Program-made: the position numbers and the translations under genes
The notes under the pieces: model-generated
Told to the model about the DNA's origin: nothing
What the model saw: only the letters and a program-made list of their open reading frames with translations
The model's database searches: none
Assembly: GCA_934463115.1 (NCBI GenBank)
Contig: CAKSIN010000028.1
Coordinates: forward strand, 1-27,576
DNA from: an uncultured Clostridia bacterium
Lineage (GTDB): Bacteria > Bacillota > Clostridia > UMGS1810
Length of the DNA stretch: 27,576 bases
Direction of reading: 5' to 3'
Shown: positions 6,994-15,509 of the stretch, piece after piece
Layout: every line of letters starts with the position of its first letter
Position numbering within the stretch: position 1 is the first letter of the stretch

Positions 6994-9363
6994 TTACCTT
7001 AGCTGTGCCGACAAATTATCTTCGAGAGTTTTTACTATTTTATCAAAAACACCGTTTATTTCTTCGTCGGTAAGTGTTCTGTCGTCCGCTCTGAATGTAA
7101 CGGAATATGCGACACTCTTCTTGCCCTCCGGAATCTGTGCTCCCTTGTAAACATCAAATAAATTGTATCCCTCAAGAATATTTCCGGAGCATTTTTTGAT
7201 TATCTTTTCGATTTCATATACATTAACACTGTCATCTATAAGCATTGCAATATCTCTTGTTACCGCAGGATACTTCGGCAAAGGCTTGTACTTAACTTCG
7301 TCCGTGTAGAATTCGAGAAGTGTGTTAAAGTCTATTTCACAAATATAAACACGTGTGTCCATACCAAAATTTTTGCACACATCCGGATGCGCCTCACCGA
7401 ATATTCCGATAACCTTTCCATCCTTAACAATCTGTGCGCATCTTCCCGGATGGAAAGTGGTGTTGTCGCTCTTTGCAACATATTCAGCATCTCTGATTTT
7501 GAGTACATCAAACAAATGTTCGATCACACCCTTCATGTCATAAAAATCATATCCGCCGTACATACCGAGCGTAATATTTTTATGCTCATCGGGGAGCTTT
7601 TGCCCGTCAACAGGAATATAAACATTTGCAAATTCATATATCTTTGCACTCTCATTTCTGCGCGAATAGTTGAGGGCAAGCGTGCTCATCACCGACGGCA
7701 GAAGTGTTGTGCGCATTATTGACGTATCTTCGCCGAGCGGATTTTTTATTACAACAGCTTTTCGCAGCTTTTCGTCGTTCGAATTTATAATTGAGAAAAG
7801 CTTTGGACCTATAAATGAAAACGTCAGTGTTTCATAAAGTCCCTGCGACACAAGCGTTGAATGTATAATATCTTCCACGACCTGGTTTACAGGCTTAATA
7901 ACTCTCGTTGTTTCTCCGCGCAGTGCGGTTGAAGCTATTTCGTTGTAACCGTAAATCCTTGCAATTTCTTCGGCAACATCCGCCTCACGGAGTACATCCG
8001 GGCGGAAAGACGGAACTATGATATCATCGCCGTCAATCTTAAACTCCAGCGATGTGAGTATCTTTTCCATTTCGCCGCGTGAAATATCCGTTCCGAGAAA
8101 AGCGTTTATTTTGTCCGGACGGAGTTTAATCACCGTCGGCTTAACTTCACAATTCATTACATCTATTGTTCCGTCAACAACTTCACCTGCACCGAGGAGT
8201 TCAACAAGCTCACACGCTCTGTTTAATGCCGGAATAACATTGTTTACATCAAGACCTTTTTCGTAGCGCGATGACGACTCGGTTCTGAGTCCGAGCTTTT
8301 TGGCGGTTATACGCACGCTCGGACCGTTAAAGGTTGCACATTCAAACAGTATTTCTTTAGAAGTATCGCGTACCTCCGAGTTTTCGCCGCCCATAACACC
8401 GGCAACGCATACCGGACGGTGTTTGTCGCAAATAACAAGCATAGATTCATCGAGTTCATGCGGTTCGCCGTCCAATGTAACGATTTCTTCACCGCTTTTA
8501 GCCTTGCGAACAACAATTTCGCCGTCATCCAAATCTTCGAGGTTAAAAGCGTGCATCGGCTGACCGTATTCAAGAAGAACATAGTTTGTAATATCGACTA
8601 TGTTGTTTATGCTTCTTATTCCGCTGAGACGCAGTCTGTCTTTCATCCACTTGGGGCTCTCGCCTATTTTAACATTTTTTATAACTCTTGCGGCATAACG
8701 CATGCAATCGTCACTTTGTACCGTAACCTTTGCATAATCATTCACATCGCCGCCGCACCCCTTTACAACGGGAGTTTTTATTGTGTACGGTCTTGCGAAT
8801 GTTACCGCCGTCTCGCGTGCAAGACCAATCACGCTAAAGCAATCGGGACGGTTTGATGTGATTTCAAATTCAACAACATCTTCGTCAAGGCCGAATACGT
8901 CTTTTATATCTGTTCCGGGAGTAACAGGTTCGGGAAGAATAAGTATGCCGTCATCCGCAGCGTACGGAACATCCTCTTTGCTTAGTCCGAGTTCGGCATA
9001 TGAGCACAGCATACCGTTTGACAATTCTCCGCGGAGTTTGCCCTTGGTAATATGTACTCCGCCGGGAAGATATGAATTATCCTTTGCAACAGGTACGTAA
9101 TCGCCTGTTTTGATATTCTGCGCTCCCGTTACAATCTGTGTAACCTCGTCACCTATGTCAACCTGACATATATTTAAATGGTCGGAATTTTCGTGTTTTT
9201 TAACATCAACAAGTTTGCCGACAACAACGTTCTTTATTTCATCTCCGGCATTTTCCACACCTTCAACCTTCGAACCCGACATTGTGAGCGCGTGCGCATA
9301 GTCGCGTGCGGATATATCTTTTACATCTACATAGTCATTTAACCAACTGATTGGAAATTTCAT
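6994..9363 (-). CDS. pheT: Phenylalanine-tRNA ligase beta subunit
   Basis: A full-length 789-residue beta subunit. Domains in order: an N-terminal B1 region (MKFPISWLNDYVDV), an EMAP-type tRNA-binding OB fold at about 40-150 (VVGKLVDVKKHENSDHLNIC), B3/B4 editing domains at about 200-390 (NRPDCFSVIGLARE, HAFNLEDLDDGEIVVRKA, VAGVMGGENSEV), the B5 domain around 400-475, the catalytic-like core, and the C-terminal FDX-ACB anticodon-binding domain (YKPLPKYPAVTRDIAML through FRADDRTLTDEEI). It pairs with PheS in the alpha2beta2 enzyme that charges tRNA-Phe. ATG 9363 has AAAGGA about 9 bases before it and follows pheS by 27 bases. Confidence 0.97.
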   Translation of the reverse strand: MKFPISWLNDYVDVKDISARDYAHALTMSGSKVEGVENAGDEIKNVVVGKLVDVKKHENSDHLNICQVDIGDEVTQIVTGAQNIKTGDYVPVAKDNSYLPGGVHITKGKLRGELSNGMLCSYAELGLSKEDVPYAADDGILILPEPVTPGTDIKDVFGLDEDVVEFEITSNRPDCFSVIGLARETAVTFARPYTIKTPVVKGCGGDVNDYAKVTVQSDDCMRYAARVIKNVKIGESPKWMKDRLRLSGIRSINNIVDITNYVLLEYGQPMHAFNLEDLDDGEIVVRKAKSGEEIVTLDGEPHELDESMLVICDKHRPVCVAGVMGGENSEVRDTSKEILFECATFNGPSVRITAKKLGLRTESSSRYEKGLDVNNVIPALNRACELVELLGAGEVVDGTIDVMNCEVKPTVIKLRPDKINAFLGTDISRGEMEKILTSLEFKIDGDDIIVPSFRPDVLREADVAEEIARIYGYNEIASTALRGETTRVIKPVNQVVEDIIHSTLVSQGLYETLTFSFIGPKLFSIINSNDEKLRKAVVIKNPLGEDTSIMRTTLLPSVMSTLALNYSRRNESAKIYEFANVYIPVDGQKLPDEHKNITLGMYGGYDFYDMKGVIEHLFDVLKIRDAEYVAKSDNTTFHPGRCAQIVKDGKVIGIFGEAHPDVCKNFGMDTRVYICEIDFNTLLEFYTDEVKYKPLPKYPAVTRDIAMLIDDSVNVYEIEKIIKKCSGNILEGYNLFDVYKGAQIPEGKKSVAYSVTFRADDRTLTDEEINGVFDKIVKTLEDNLSAQLR

Positions 9364-9390
9364 TTATAATCGTTCCTTTCTACGTGTCGC

Positions 9391-10410
9391 TTAGAACTGT
9401 TTCAAAAATCTCAGGTCGTTCTCATACAAAAGACGCATATCGTCTATTTCGTACGAACGCATAGCAATTCTTTCAAGACCGATACCAAAAGCGAAACCGC
9501 TGTACACCTCTGTGTCTATGCCACACTGTTCAAGCACATTCGGATGAACCATACCGGCACCGAGTACCTCAATATACCCCTCCTGTTTGCACACCTTGCA
9601 ACCTTTTCCGCCGCAAACAAAGCACGAAACATCAACCTCGGCACTAGGCTCGGTAAACGGGAAATGATGAGGTCTGAATCTGATTTTTGCTTCATCACCG
9701 TACATTTCCTTAATAAACAGCTCCAAAGTTCCCTTGAGGTCGCCCATTGTTATTCCTTTGTCCACGACAAGCCCCTCCATCTGGTGGAATACGGGCGAGT
9801 GTGTTGCGTCAACCGCGTCGGATCTGAAAACGCGTCCGGGCGATATAATTCTTATCGGCGGTTTCGATTTTTCCATAACTCGTATCTGCACAGGCGATGT
9901 CTGACTTCTCAGAACAACATCATCATTTATATAGAATGTGTCCTGCGTGTCTCTTGCCGGATGATTCTTAGGAATATTCAGTGCTTCAAAGTTGTAATAA
10001 TCAAGCTCAACCTCCGGGCCCTCGACTACCGAAAATCCCATATTACGGAAAATAGATTTAAGCCTTTCCTCAACAATGCTGAGCGGATGACGGTTGCCGG
10101 AAACAAATATTTTGCCCGGCATTGTAACGTCTATAACCTCTTTTTTGAGTTTTTCATTCTGCTTAATGCGATTCAAAAGCTCTTTCTTTTCGGATAATTT
10201 TTGCTCAATAAATGCGCGTACTTCATTTGCGCGCTGACCTATAACAGGTCTTTCCTCGGGCGAAGCTTTTCCGAGACCTTTTAAAACGCTTGTAAGTTCA
10301 CCTTTTTTTCCGAGAAATTTAATGCGGAGATTTTCGAGTTCTTCTACCGACGAAATTTCTTCAAGAAGCCGACTTGCGTCCTGTCTGATGTTTTCTATTA
10401 ACTCCTTCAC
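9391..10410 (-). CDS. pheS: Phenylalanine-tRNA ligase alpha subunit
   Basis: A full-length 339-residue alpha subunit. The first ~85 residues form the usual coiled-coil arm that contacts tRNA. The class II catalytic core follows, with motif 2 (VFRSDAVDATHSPVFHQMEG), FRPHHFPFTEPSAEVDV, and motif 3 (FAFGIGLERIAM). A CXXC-like stretch, CFVCGGKGCKVC, sits in the core and resembles the zinc-ribbon-like insertion found in bacterial PheS. The start is GTG 10410, preceded by AAGGGG at 8 bases. It is the first gene of a run of eight minus-strand genes and has a clear promoter just upstream. There is no T-box leader, unlike many Gram-positive pheST operons. Confidence 0.97.
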   Translation of the reverse strand: MKELIENIRQDASRLLEEISSVEELENLRIKFLGKKGELTSVLKGLGKASPEERPVIGQRANEVRAFIEQKLSEKKELLNRIKQNEKLKKEVIDVTMPGKIFVSGNRHPLSIVEERLKSIFRNMGFSVVEGPEVELDYYNFEALNIPKNHPARDTQDTFYINDDVVLRSQTSPVQIRVMEKSKPPIRIISPGRVFRSDAVDATHSPVFHQMEGLVVDKGITMGDLKGTLELFIKEMYGDEAKIRFRPHHFPFTEPSAEVDVSCFVCGGKGCKVCKQEGYIEVLGAGMVHPNVLEQCGIDTEVYSGFAFGIGLERIAMRSYEIDDMRLLYENDLRFLKQF

Positions 10411-10435
10411 ACTTATGTCCCCTTCCGTTTATAAA

Positions 10436-10451
10436 GCAGGATTTTTCCTGC
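10436..10451 (-). other. Small hairpin in the pheS leader
   Basis: GCAGGA and TCCTGC form a 6-bp perfect stem with a 4-base loop in the short pheS 5' leader, between the predicted transcript start and the ribosome site. No T-run follows, so it is not an evident attenuator. It may only stabilise the leader. Confidence 0.3.
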
Positions 10452-10471
10452 AATAACTGTCAATTTAATAT

Positions 10472-10500
10472 ATTGTATCACATTTTAAAAGCAAATACAA
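10472..10500 (-). promoter_or_regulatory. Sigma-A-type promoter of the pheS operon
   Basis: On the minus strand TTGTAT (10500-10495) and TACAAT (10477-10472) are separated by exactly 17 bases, five of six matches to the -10 consensus. The predicted start near 10465 gives a leader of about 55 bases before the GTG of pheS, too short for a T-box riboswitch. Confidence 0.65.
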
Positions 10501-10519
10501 GTTTTTTGTTCCAAAAAAT

Positions 10520-11887
10520 TTATTTAATTGATTTTATTATTCCCGACGCTATTGCCATGGCTATATGTTCAATTCGTCCGCTGTCCAAAAGAATGGCTCT
10601 GTCCGTCGGGCAGGAAACAAATGCGCACTCAATCAAAACCGACGGCATGTTCGTCTTTTTGAGCACAACCATTTTCGGACTGTCGACAACACCGCGGTTA
10701 AGTATCTGCATTGTTTCTACCAGCGGATTCAAAATATTTTGCGCAAGCTGCTTGCTCGTTATTCCGGTTGAATAAGTTTTGGTGTCGAGGTCAGCATACA
10801 GCACCATTGTTCCTGACGCTTCCGGATTGGTAAACGAATTATTGTGTATGCTCACAAACAGTGTTGCATTGGCATTGTTTGCAATATCGCATCTGCCGAC
10901 AAGGTCTTCCATTTCGGTATCACCGAGCGCGTAGTCGCCGCTGCGAGTCATGAGGACGCTTATTCCCTCGTTTTGCAGATAATACTGAACCTTTTGGGCA
11001 ATTTGAAGATTAACTCTGCTTTCATATATCTCGGGTGTCCCGCCGTCTCCGTAACCGATAGCGCCGGTATCCCATCCGCCGTGACCTGCATCTATTACAA
11101 CCAGCGGTTTGGTGTTGTCAATTTTTTGTCCGGTAACTGTTACCGTCATGTAACCGTCGTAGTATGCACATTCATACTTGGTGTCCGACGGTGATTCTAT
11201 CACTATTCTTGCGTAATTATCGTGGTCGGCATAGCGCACTTCGGTTATATCCTTGTTTGAAACTCTTATCTTTGAATCGCCGTTTTTCAAAACCGCTCCG
11301 CTGAAGTCGAATATATATCTTTTCGGTGCCGACGCAACCGAAAAGACCGGTTTTTCAAATTTATCGGCGCGTATTGTAACAACTGTGTTCTCCGAATTTT
11401 TGTTTACGCTGATATCCGTTATAACATTCTTTGTTTCAACAGTTTCGCCGCTGCCGGGCGAATTTACGTAAACCGTGCGCGTTGACGCATTCCAATCCAC
11501 ATTGTACCCCAAATTTTCGGAGATGAACCGCACGGGAACGTATGTTCTGTCGTTCATAATTGTCGGCGCAGCCTCAAGCGTAACGGTTTTATTGTTTACA
11601 TAAGCTTTATTACGGTTAACCGTAAGCGTTATCTTATTGCTCCCGCTCTCAACAACAACCTGCGCTGTTTCAGCAACCCAATTTACGGATGCATTGAGCT
11701 TTTCGAACAAGCTGCGCACAGGTACAAGAGTCCTGCCGTTTACAATAACGGGAGCGGCATCTGTCTGCACGGTGCTGCCGTCCACAACAAGGCGGATTTC
11801 GCCGGCGGCATACGCACTGATATGTAAAGCCGAAAGCGCAGCTATAATAAATGTAAATATAATCGTTTTTATGAATGCTTTATACAC
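10520..11887 (-). CDS. Secreted N-acetylmuramoyl-L-alanine amidase with stalk repeats and AMIN domain
   Basis: A 455-residue exported cell-wall hydrolase. A signal peptide covers residues 1-28 (hydrophobic core, cleavage near AYAAG). Residues about 30-143 hold a copper-amine-oxidase N-terminal-like domain with two PVIVNGRTLVPVRSLFE / PTIMNDRTYVPVRFISE motifs, probably for wall attachment or substrate positioning. An AMIN domain spans about 155-255. The Amidase_3 catalytic domain (262-455) keeps the zinc and catalytic residues H269 (DAGHGG), E289 (YESRVN), H348 (SIHNNS) and E420 (LIECAFVS). It cleaves the bond between MurNAc and the stem peptide. The start is GTG 11887 with AAGGA 5 bases ahead. 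A TATAAT on the minus strand at 11939-11934 may give it its own promoter, although it follows ruvB by 117 bases. Confidence 0.92.
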   Translation of the reverse strand: MYKAFIKTIIFTFIIAALSALHISAYAAGEIRLVVDGSTVQTDAAPVIVNGRTLVPVRSLFEKLNASVNWVAETAQVVVESGSNKITLTVNRNKAYVNNKTVTLEAAPTIMNDRTYVPVRFISENLGYNVDWNASTRTVYVNSPGSGETVETKNVITDISVNKNSENTVVTIRADKFEKPVFSVASAPKRYIFDFSGAVLKNGDSKIRVSNKDITEVRYADHDNYARIVIESPSDTKYECAYYDGYMTVTVTGQKIDNTKPLVVIDAGHGGWDTGAIGYGDGGTPEIYESRVNLQIAQKVQYYLQNEGISVLMTRSGDYALGDTEMEDLVGRCDIANNANATLFVSIHNNSFTNPEASGTMVLYADLDTKTYSTGITSKQLAQNILNPLVETMQILNRGVVDSPKMVVLKKTNMPSVLIECAFVSCPTDRAILLDSGRIEHIAMAIASGIIKSIK

Positions 11888-12004
11888 TGTTATCCTTCCT
11901 CACAAATATATATAATAAAACAACACGAATTATATTATACTATATTATTCATCTTTTTTCGATATTTTTTTAAAACTGTCAGCAAAATGTAACAATATGT
12001 TCAT

Positions 12005-13012
12005 TTATTTTTCAAATGGAATACCATAATGTTCGTATGCAAGACGTGTTACAACCCTGCCGCGCGGAGTCCTGTTTATAAATCCGAGCTGAAGAAGATA
12101 CGGTTCGTAAACATCTTCTATTGTATTGGAGTCCTCACCCGTTGTTGCTGCAAGAGTATCAAGTCCGACAGGTCCGCCGGCAAAACTGTTTATCATTGTA
12201 AGAATCATATTTTTATCCACCGAGTCCAGACCGATAGAATCAATTTCCAGCCGCGACAGTGCGTTATTTGCAATGTCTGCCGTCACCCTGCCGTCGGCAA
12301 GAACGGTTGCAAAATCGCGTACACGCTTAACAAGGCGGTTTGCAATACGCGGTGTTCCGCGCGAGCGCGACGCTATTTCGCGTGCTCCGCCGCGGTCTAT
12401 ATCCACACCGAGAATTTTTGCGCTGCGCTCAACAATTTGGACAAGTTCGTCTGTTGAGTAAAGTTCAAGCCGCGATATAACACCGAATCTGTCCCGGAGC
12501 GGTCCTGTCATACTGCCGGCCTTTGTTGTGGCTCCGATTAAGGTAAATGACGGCAAATCAAGACGAATGGAGCGTGCCGACGGTCCTTTTCCGATTATGA
12601 TATCAAGTGCAAAATCCTCCATTGCCGGGTATAATACCTCCTCAACGCTGTGGCTGAGGCGGTGTATTTCGTCGATAAACAAAACATCGTGCTCCGACAG
12701 ATTGGTAAGTATTGCCGCAAGGTCACCGGGTTTTTCTATTGCCGGCCCCGATGTAATTCGGATATTTACACCCAGCTCGTTTGCAATTATATTTGCAAGT
12801 GTTGTTTTTCCGAGTCCCGGCGGTCCATACAAAAGAACATGGTCGAGAGCGTCACCGCGGCTTTTTGCCGCTTCAATATATATGCTTAAATTTTCCTTTG
12901 CCTTCTTCTGCCCAACGTATTCAGCCAGACTTCTCGGCCGCAGTCCCGGCTCCGAGACGATATCTTCTTCAAGTACACCGCCGTTTACAATTCTTTCTTC
13001 ATTATTATCCAT
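12005..13012 (-). CDS. ruvB: Holliday junction branch-migration ATPase RuvB
   Basis: A 335-residue AAA+ motor that drives branch migration of Holliday junctions with RuvA. Walker A is GPPGLGKT at residues 63-70, Walker B is FIDEIH at about 112-117, and sensor-1 is GATT in LIGATTKAGSMTGPLRDRFG, which also contains the arginine finger region. The C-terminal winged helix ends with FINRTPRGRVVTRLAYEH. ATG 13012 is preferred over an in-frame GTG at 13021, because GAGGTG sits 6 bases before it and includes that GTG. It follows ruvA by 16 bases and completes a ruvCAB cluster. Confidence 0.97.
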   Translation of the reverse strand: MDNNEERIVNGGVLEEDIVSEPGLRPRSLAEYVGQKKAKENLSIYIEAAKSRGDALDHVLLYGPPGLGKTTLANIIANELGVNIRITSGPAIEKPGDLAAILTNLSEHDVLFIDEIHRLSHSVEEVLYPAMEDFALDIIIGKGPSARSIRLDLPSFTLIGATTKAGSMTGPLRDRFGVISRLELYSTDELVQIVERSAKILGVDIDRGGAREIASRSRGTPRIANRLVKRVRDFATVLADGRVTADIANNALSRLEIDSIGLDSVDKNMILTMINSFAGGPVGLDTLAATTGEDSNTIEDVYEPYLLQLGFINRTPRGRVVTRLAYEHYGIPFEK

Positions 13013-13028
13013 TAATAACACCTCGATT

Positions 13029-13631
13029 TTACATTAAATTTTTAAGCGCGGATTTAATAATTTCTTCGATATCCGCAACGGATGAGGCAACTTTTGACAC
13101 CGCCGCTTTTGCCTCGGCACCGGAATACCCGAGCGCAACAAGCGCATTTACAGCCTCGTCGCGTTCACTGCTTGCAATAGGTATATTCTCGGCAAATGCA
13201 TCCGTATTGACATTTGCGAGTTTGTCGTTTGAAATTTTGTCTTTAAGTTCAAGAACAATTCTCTGTGCAATTTTGTTGCCTATTCCGGGTGCTTTTTTTA
13301 TTTCGGCGCTGTTGCCGGATGCAATTGCAACGGCAAGTTTTGCCGGGTTAAGCGTTCCGAGTATTGCAGACGCTCCCTTTGCACCGACACCTGAAACAGA
13401 TATAAGCAGTTCAAACAATTCGAGTTCGTCACGGCTTGAAAATCCGTACAAATCCATAATCCCCTCTTTTATATACAGGTATGTATAGAATGTAACATTT
13501 GCTCCGAGCACGCATTTTTCATCCATAAGCGAGTTCTGACTTGTGTAAATTCTGAATCCGACACCGTTACATTCCACAACAACACTGTCGGGATTTTTTT
13601 CGGCAAGAATGCCTCTGATATAGCTAAACAT
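13029..13631 (-). CDS. ruvA: Holliday junction DNA-binding protein RuvA
   Basis: A 200-residue protein of normal length. The N-terminal OB fold (1-64, MFSYIRGILAEKNPDSVVVE) is followed by two helix-hairpin-helix motifs, FELLISVSGVGAKGASAIL and IKKAPGIGNKIAQRIVLELKDK. A flexible linker leads to the C-terminal UBA-like domain (about 152-200, ERDEAVNALVALGYSGAEA) that contacts RuvB. It binds four-way junctions as a tetramer. GGAGG lies 5 bases before ATG 13631. It sits 13 bases after ruvC. Confidence 0.97.
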   Translation of the reverse strand: MFSYIRGILAEKNPDSVVVECNGVGFRIYTSQNSLMDEKCVLGANVTFYTYLYIKEGIMDLYGFSSRDELELFELLISVSGVGAKGASAILGTLNPAKLAVAIASGNSAEIKKAPGIGNKIAQRIVLELKDKISNDKLANVNTDAFAENIPIASSERDEAVNALVALGYSGAEAKAAVSKVASSVADIEEIIKSALKNLM

Positions 13632-13644
13632 ATTTACCTCCGAT

Positions 13645-14139
13645 TTATTTTAAATATTTACTCATTGCGCCGTTATACGAATGTGCATGGCAAAGCGCTA
13701 TTGCAAGTGCATCGGCAACATCATCGGGCTGCGGTATCTCTTTCAGATTCAGCAGTGCGCGCGTCATTTGCTGAACCTGCTTTTTATCGGCTCTGCCGTA
13801 TCCGACAACGGCCTGCTTTACTTGCAGCGGTGTGTAACCGAATATTTCCACACCGTGATTTACAGCCGAAAGAACAATCACTCCCCTTGCTTGTCCGACG
13901 TCTATAGCCGTCTTTGCGTTGTCGTTAAAAAACAGCTTTTCGATTGCCATGTGCGACGGTTTGTATTTTTCAATTACTTCATTCAAACCGTCGTATATAA
14001 TTTTCAGCCTTTCTTCAAAAGGTGTCCCGACATCCGTTGTAATTGCATAATAGTCGATAATGCGAAATTTATTTCCGTTGAATTCTATTACACCCACTCC
14101 AACGATAGCATAACCGGGATCAATACCGAGTATAATCAT
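13645..14139 (-). CDS. ruvC: Crossover junction endodeoxyribonuclease RuvC
   Basis: A 164-residue Holliday junction resolvase with an RNase H-like fold. The four acidic catalytic residues are visible at D7 (GIDPGY), E67 (AIEKLFF), D140 and D143 (DDVADALA), matching the E. coli D7/E66/D138/D141 arrangement. The frame stays open 28 codons upstream, but ATG 14139 is the start because AGGAGG lies 5 bases before it and the conserved MIILGIDPG begins there. It is the first gene of ruvC-ruvA-ruvB and divergent from argG, with a shared 145-base control region. Confidence 0.96.
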   Translation of the reverse strand: MIILGIDPGYAIVGVGVIEFNGNKFRIIDYYAITTDVGTPFEERLKIIYDGLNEVIEKYKPSHMAIEKLFFNDNAKTAIDVGQARGVIVLSAVNHGVEIFGYTPLQVKQAVVGYGRADKKQVQQMTRALLNLKEIPQPDDVADALAIALCHAHSYNGAMSKYLK

Positions 14140-14161
14140 TGTTTCCTCCTGTTTTATGCAT

Positions 14162-14167
14162 ATTATA
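14162..14167 (-). promoter_or_regulatory. Putative -10 element for ruvCAB
   Basis: TATAAT on the minus strand lies 23 bases before the ruvC start. No good -35 hexamer is found 16-18 bases upstream, although A/T-rich sequence is present. It falls inside a palindrome-like stretch (14156-14170, ATGCATATTATACAT) that resembles an imperfect arginine-repressor half site pair. Confidence 0.4.
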
Positions 14168-14187
14168 CATTGATTTGCAATTATTTT

Positions 14188-14201
14188 TGCATATTTATGC
14201 A
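14188..14201. promoter_or_regulatory. ArgR/AhrC-type operator palindrome
   Basis: TGCATATTTATGCA fits the ARG-box pattern TGNAT-WWWW-ATNCA exactly. It lies 9 bases upstream of the argG -35 hexamer. A second, shorter palindrome (14156-14170) lies 17 bases away, as expected for paired repressor sites. Arginine-dependent repression of argGH is therefore likely. An effect on divergent ruvC is possible but unproven. Confidence 0.55.
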
Positions 14202-14210
14202 TTTTGCCGA

Positions 14211-14239
14211 TTGAAAAATGCAAAAAATAGCGTTATAAT
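14211..14239 (+). promoter_or_regulatory. Sigma-A promoter of argGH
   Basis: TTGAAA (14211-14216) and TATAAT (14234-14239) are separated by 17 bases. This gives a leader of about 40 bases to the argG ATG, which has GGGAGG about 9 bases ahead. Confidence 0.75.
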
Positions 14240-14284
14240 TTACCTATACCTTATATAATAAACCAAAACGGGAGGAAAATCAAT

Positions 14285-15499
14285 ATGTCAAAAGAAAAAG
14301 TTGTATTAGCTTACAGCGGCGGACTTGATACATCTATCATCATTCCGTGGCTAAAGGAAAACTATAATTATGATGTTATCGCAGTTTGCGGTGATGTGGG
14401 ACAGGGAAAAGAAACCGACGGTCTCGAAGAAAAAGCAATTAAAACCGGCGCAAGCAAAGTTTATATTGAAGATCTCCGTGAAGAATATATTACCGATTTT
14501 ATTTGGCCTACGCTCAAAGCCGACGCAGTGTACGAGGGAAAATATCTTCTCGGAACATCACATGCACGTCCGTGCATTGCAAAACGTCTTGTTGAAATTG
14601 CAAAAGCCGAGGGCGCAACCGCAATATGCCATGGCTGCACAGGCAAAGGCAATGACCAGGTTCGTTTTGAGCTTACAATAAAAGCACTGGCTCCGGAAAT
14701 GAAAATCATTGCTCCGTGGCGTATCTGGGATATTAAATCGCGCGATGACGAGATAGACTATGCTCAGGCAAGGGGTATTCCGGTTCCGGTAACAAAAGAA
14801 AACAACTACTCCATGGACAGGAATATCTGGCACCTTTCGCATGAGGGACAGGATTTGGAAAACCCGGCTAACGAACCGAACTTTGACAAAATTCTCAAGT
14901 TGTCTGTTTCTCCGGAAAAGGCACCCGACAAGCCGACATATGTAGAGATTAAGTTTGAAAAAGGTATTCCGACCGAGATAGACGGCGAAAAACTCGGACC
15001 GGTTGAGATGATGCAAAAACTCAACAAACTCGGCGGAGAAAACGGAATCGGTATCGACGATATAGTTGAAAACCGTCTTGTCGGCATGAAGAGCCGCGGA
15101 GTATACGAAACACCCGGCGGAACAATTCTCTATGCTGCACACCGCGAACTCGAATATCTTTGCCTCGACAAACAAACTCTGCACTACAAGGCAGAAGTTT
15201 CCAATAAATTTGCTGAACTTGTATATGACGGATTGTGGTACACTCCCCTGCGCGAGGCACTCTCGGCATTTGTTGATTCGACTCAGCAGACAGTTACCGG
15301 AACGGTTAAGCTCAAGCTCTACAAAGGCAATTGCATAAGCGCCGGCGCAACATCGCCCTATTCTCTCTATGATGAAGATATTGCTACATTTGCGGCAGAT
15401 GATGTGTACGACCAGAAAGATTCCGCTGGATTCATCAATCTGTTCGGTTTGCCGCTCAAAGTCAGGGCTATGATGCTTAAAAAGAACGAAGGAAAATGA
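14285..15499 (+). CDS. argG: Argininosuccinate synthase
   Basis: A 404-residue enzyme of standard length. It joins citrulline and aspartate with ATP to form argininosuccinate, the penultimate step of arginine synthesis. The ATP-pyrophosphatase loop YSGGLDTS is at residues 10-17. CHGCTGKGNDQVRFE, which binds citrulline and aspartate, and NNYSMDRNIWHLSHEGQDLE are fully conserved. The protein ends with RAMMLKKNEGK. The start ATG has a GGGAGG ribosome site. The downstream argH begins after 10 bases, so the pair forms a two-gene operon under a promoter with an ArgR-like site. Confidence 0.98.
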   Translation: MSKEKVVLAYSGGLDTSIIIPWLKENYNYDVIAVCGDVGQGKETDGLEEKAIKTGASKVYIEDLREEYITDFIWPTLKADAVYEGKYLLGTSHARPCIAKRLVEIAKAEGATAICHGCTGKGNDQVRFELTIKALAPEMKIIAPWRIWDIKSRDDEIDYAQARGIPVPVTKENNYSMDRNIWHLSHEGQDLENPANEPNFDKILKLSVSPEKAPDKPTYVEIKFEKGIPTEIDGEKLGPVEMMQKLNKLGGENGIGIDDIVENRLVGMKSRGVYETPGGTILYAAHRELEYLCLDKQTLHYKAEVSNKFAELVYDGLWYTPLREALSAFVDSTQQTVTGTVKLKLYKGNCISAGATSPYSLYDEDIATFAADDVYDQKDSAGFINLFGLPLKVRAMMLKKNEGK

Positions 15500-15509
15500 G
15501 GTTGACAAT

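Noticed and set aside
10411..10519. T-box riboswitch before pheS
   Set aside because: The space is too short and no TGGNACCGCG T-box motif or antiterminator/terminator pair is present. Only a 6-bp hairpin is seen.
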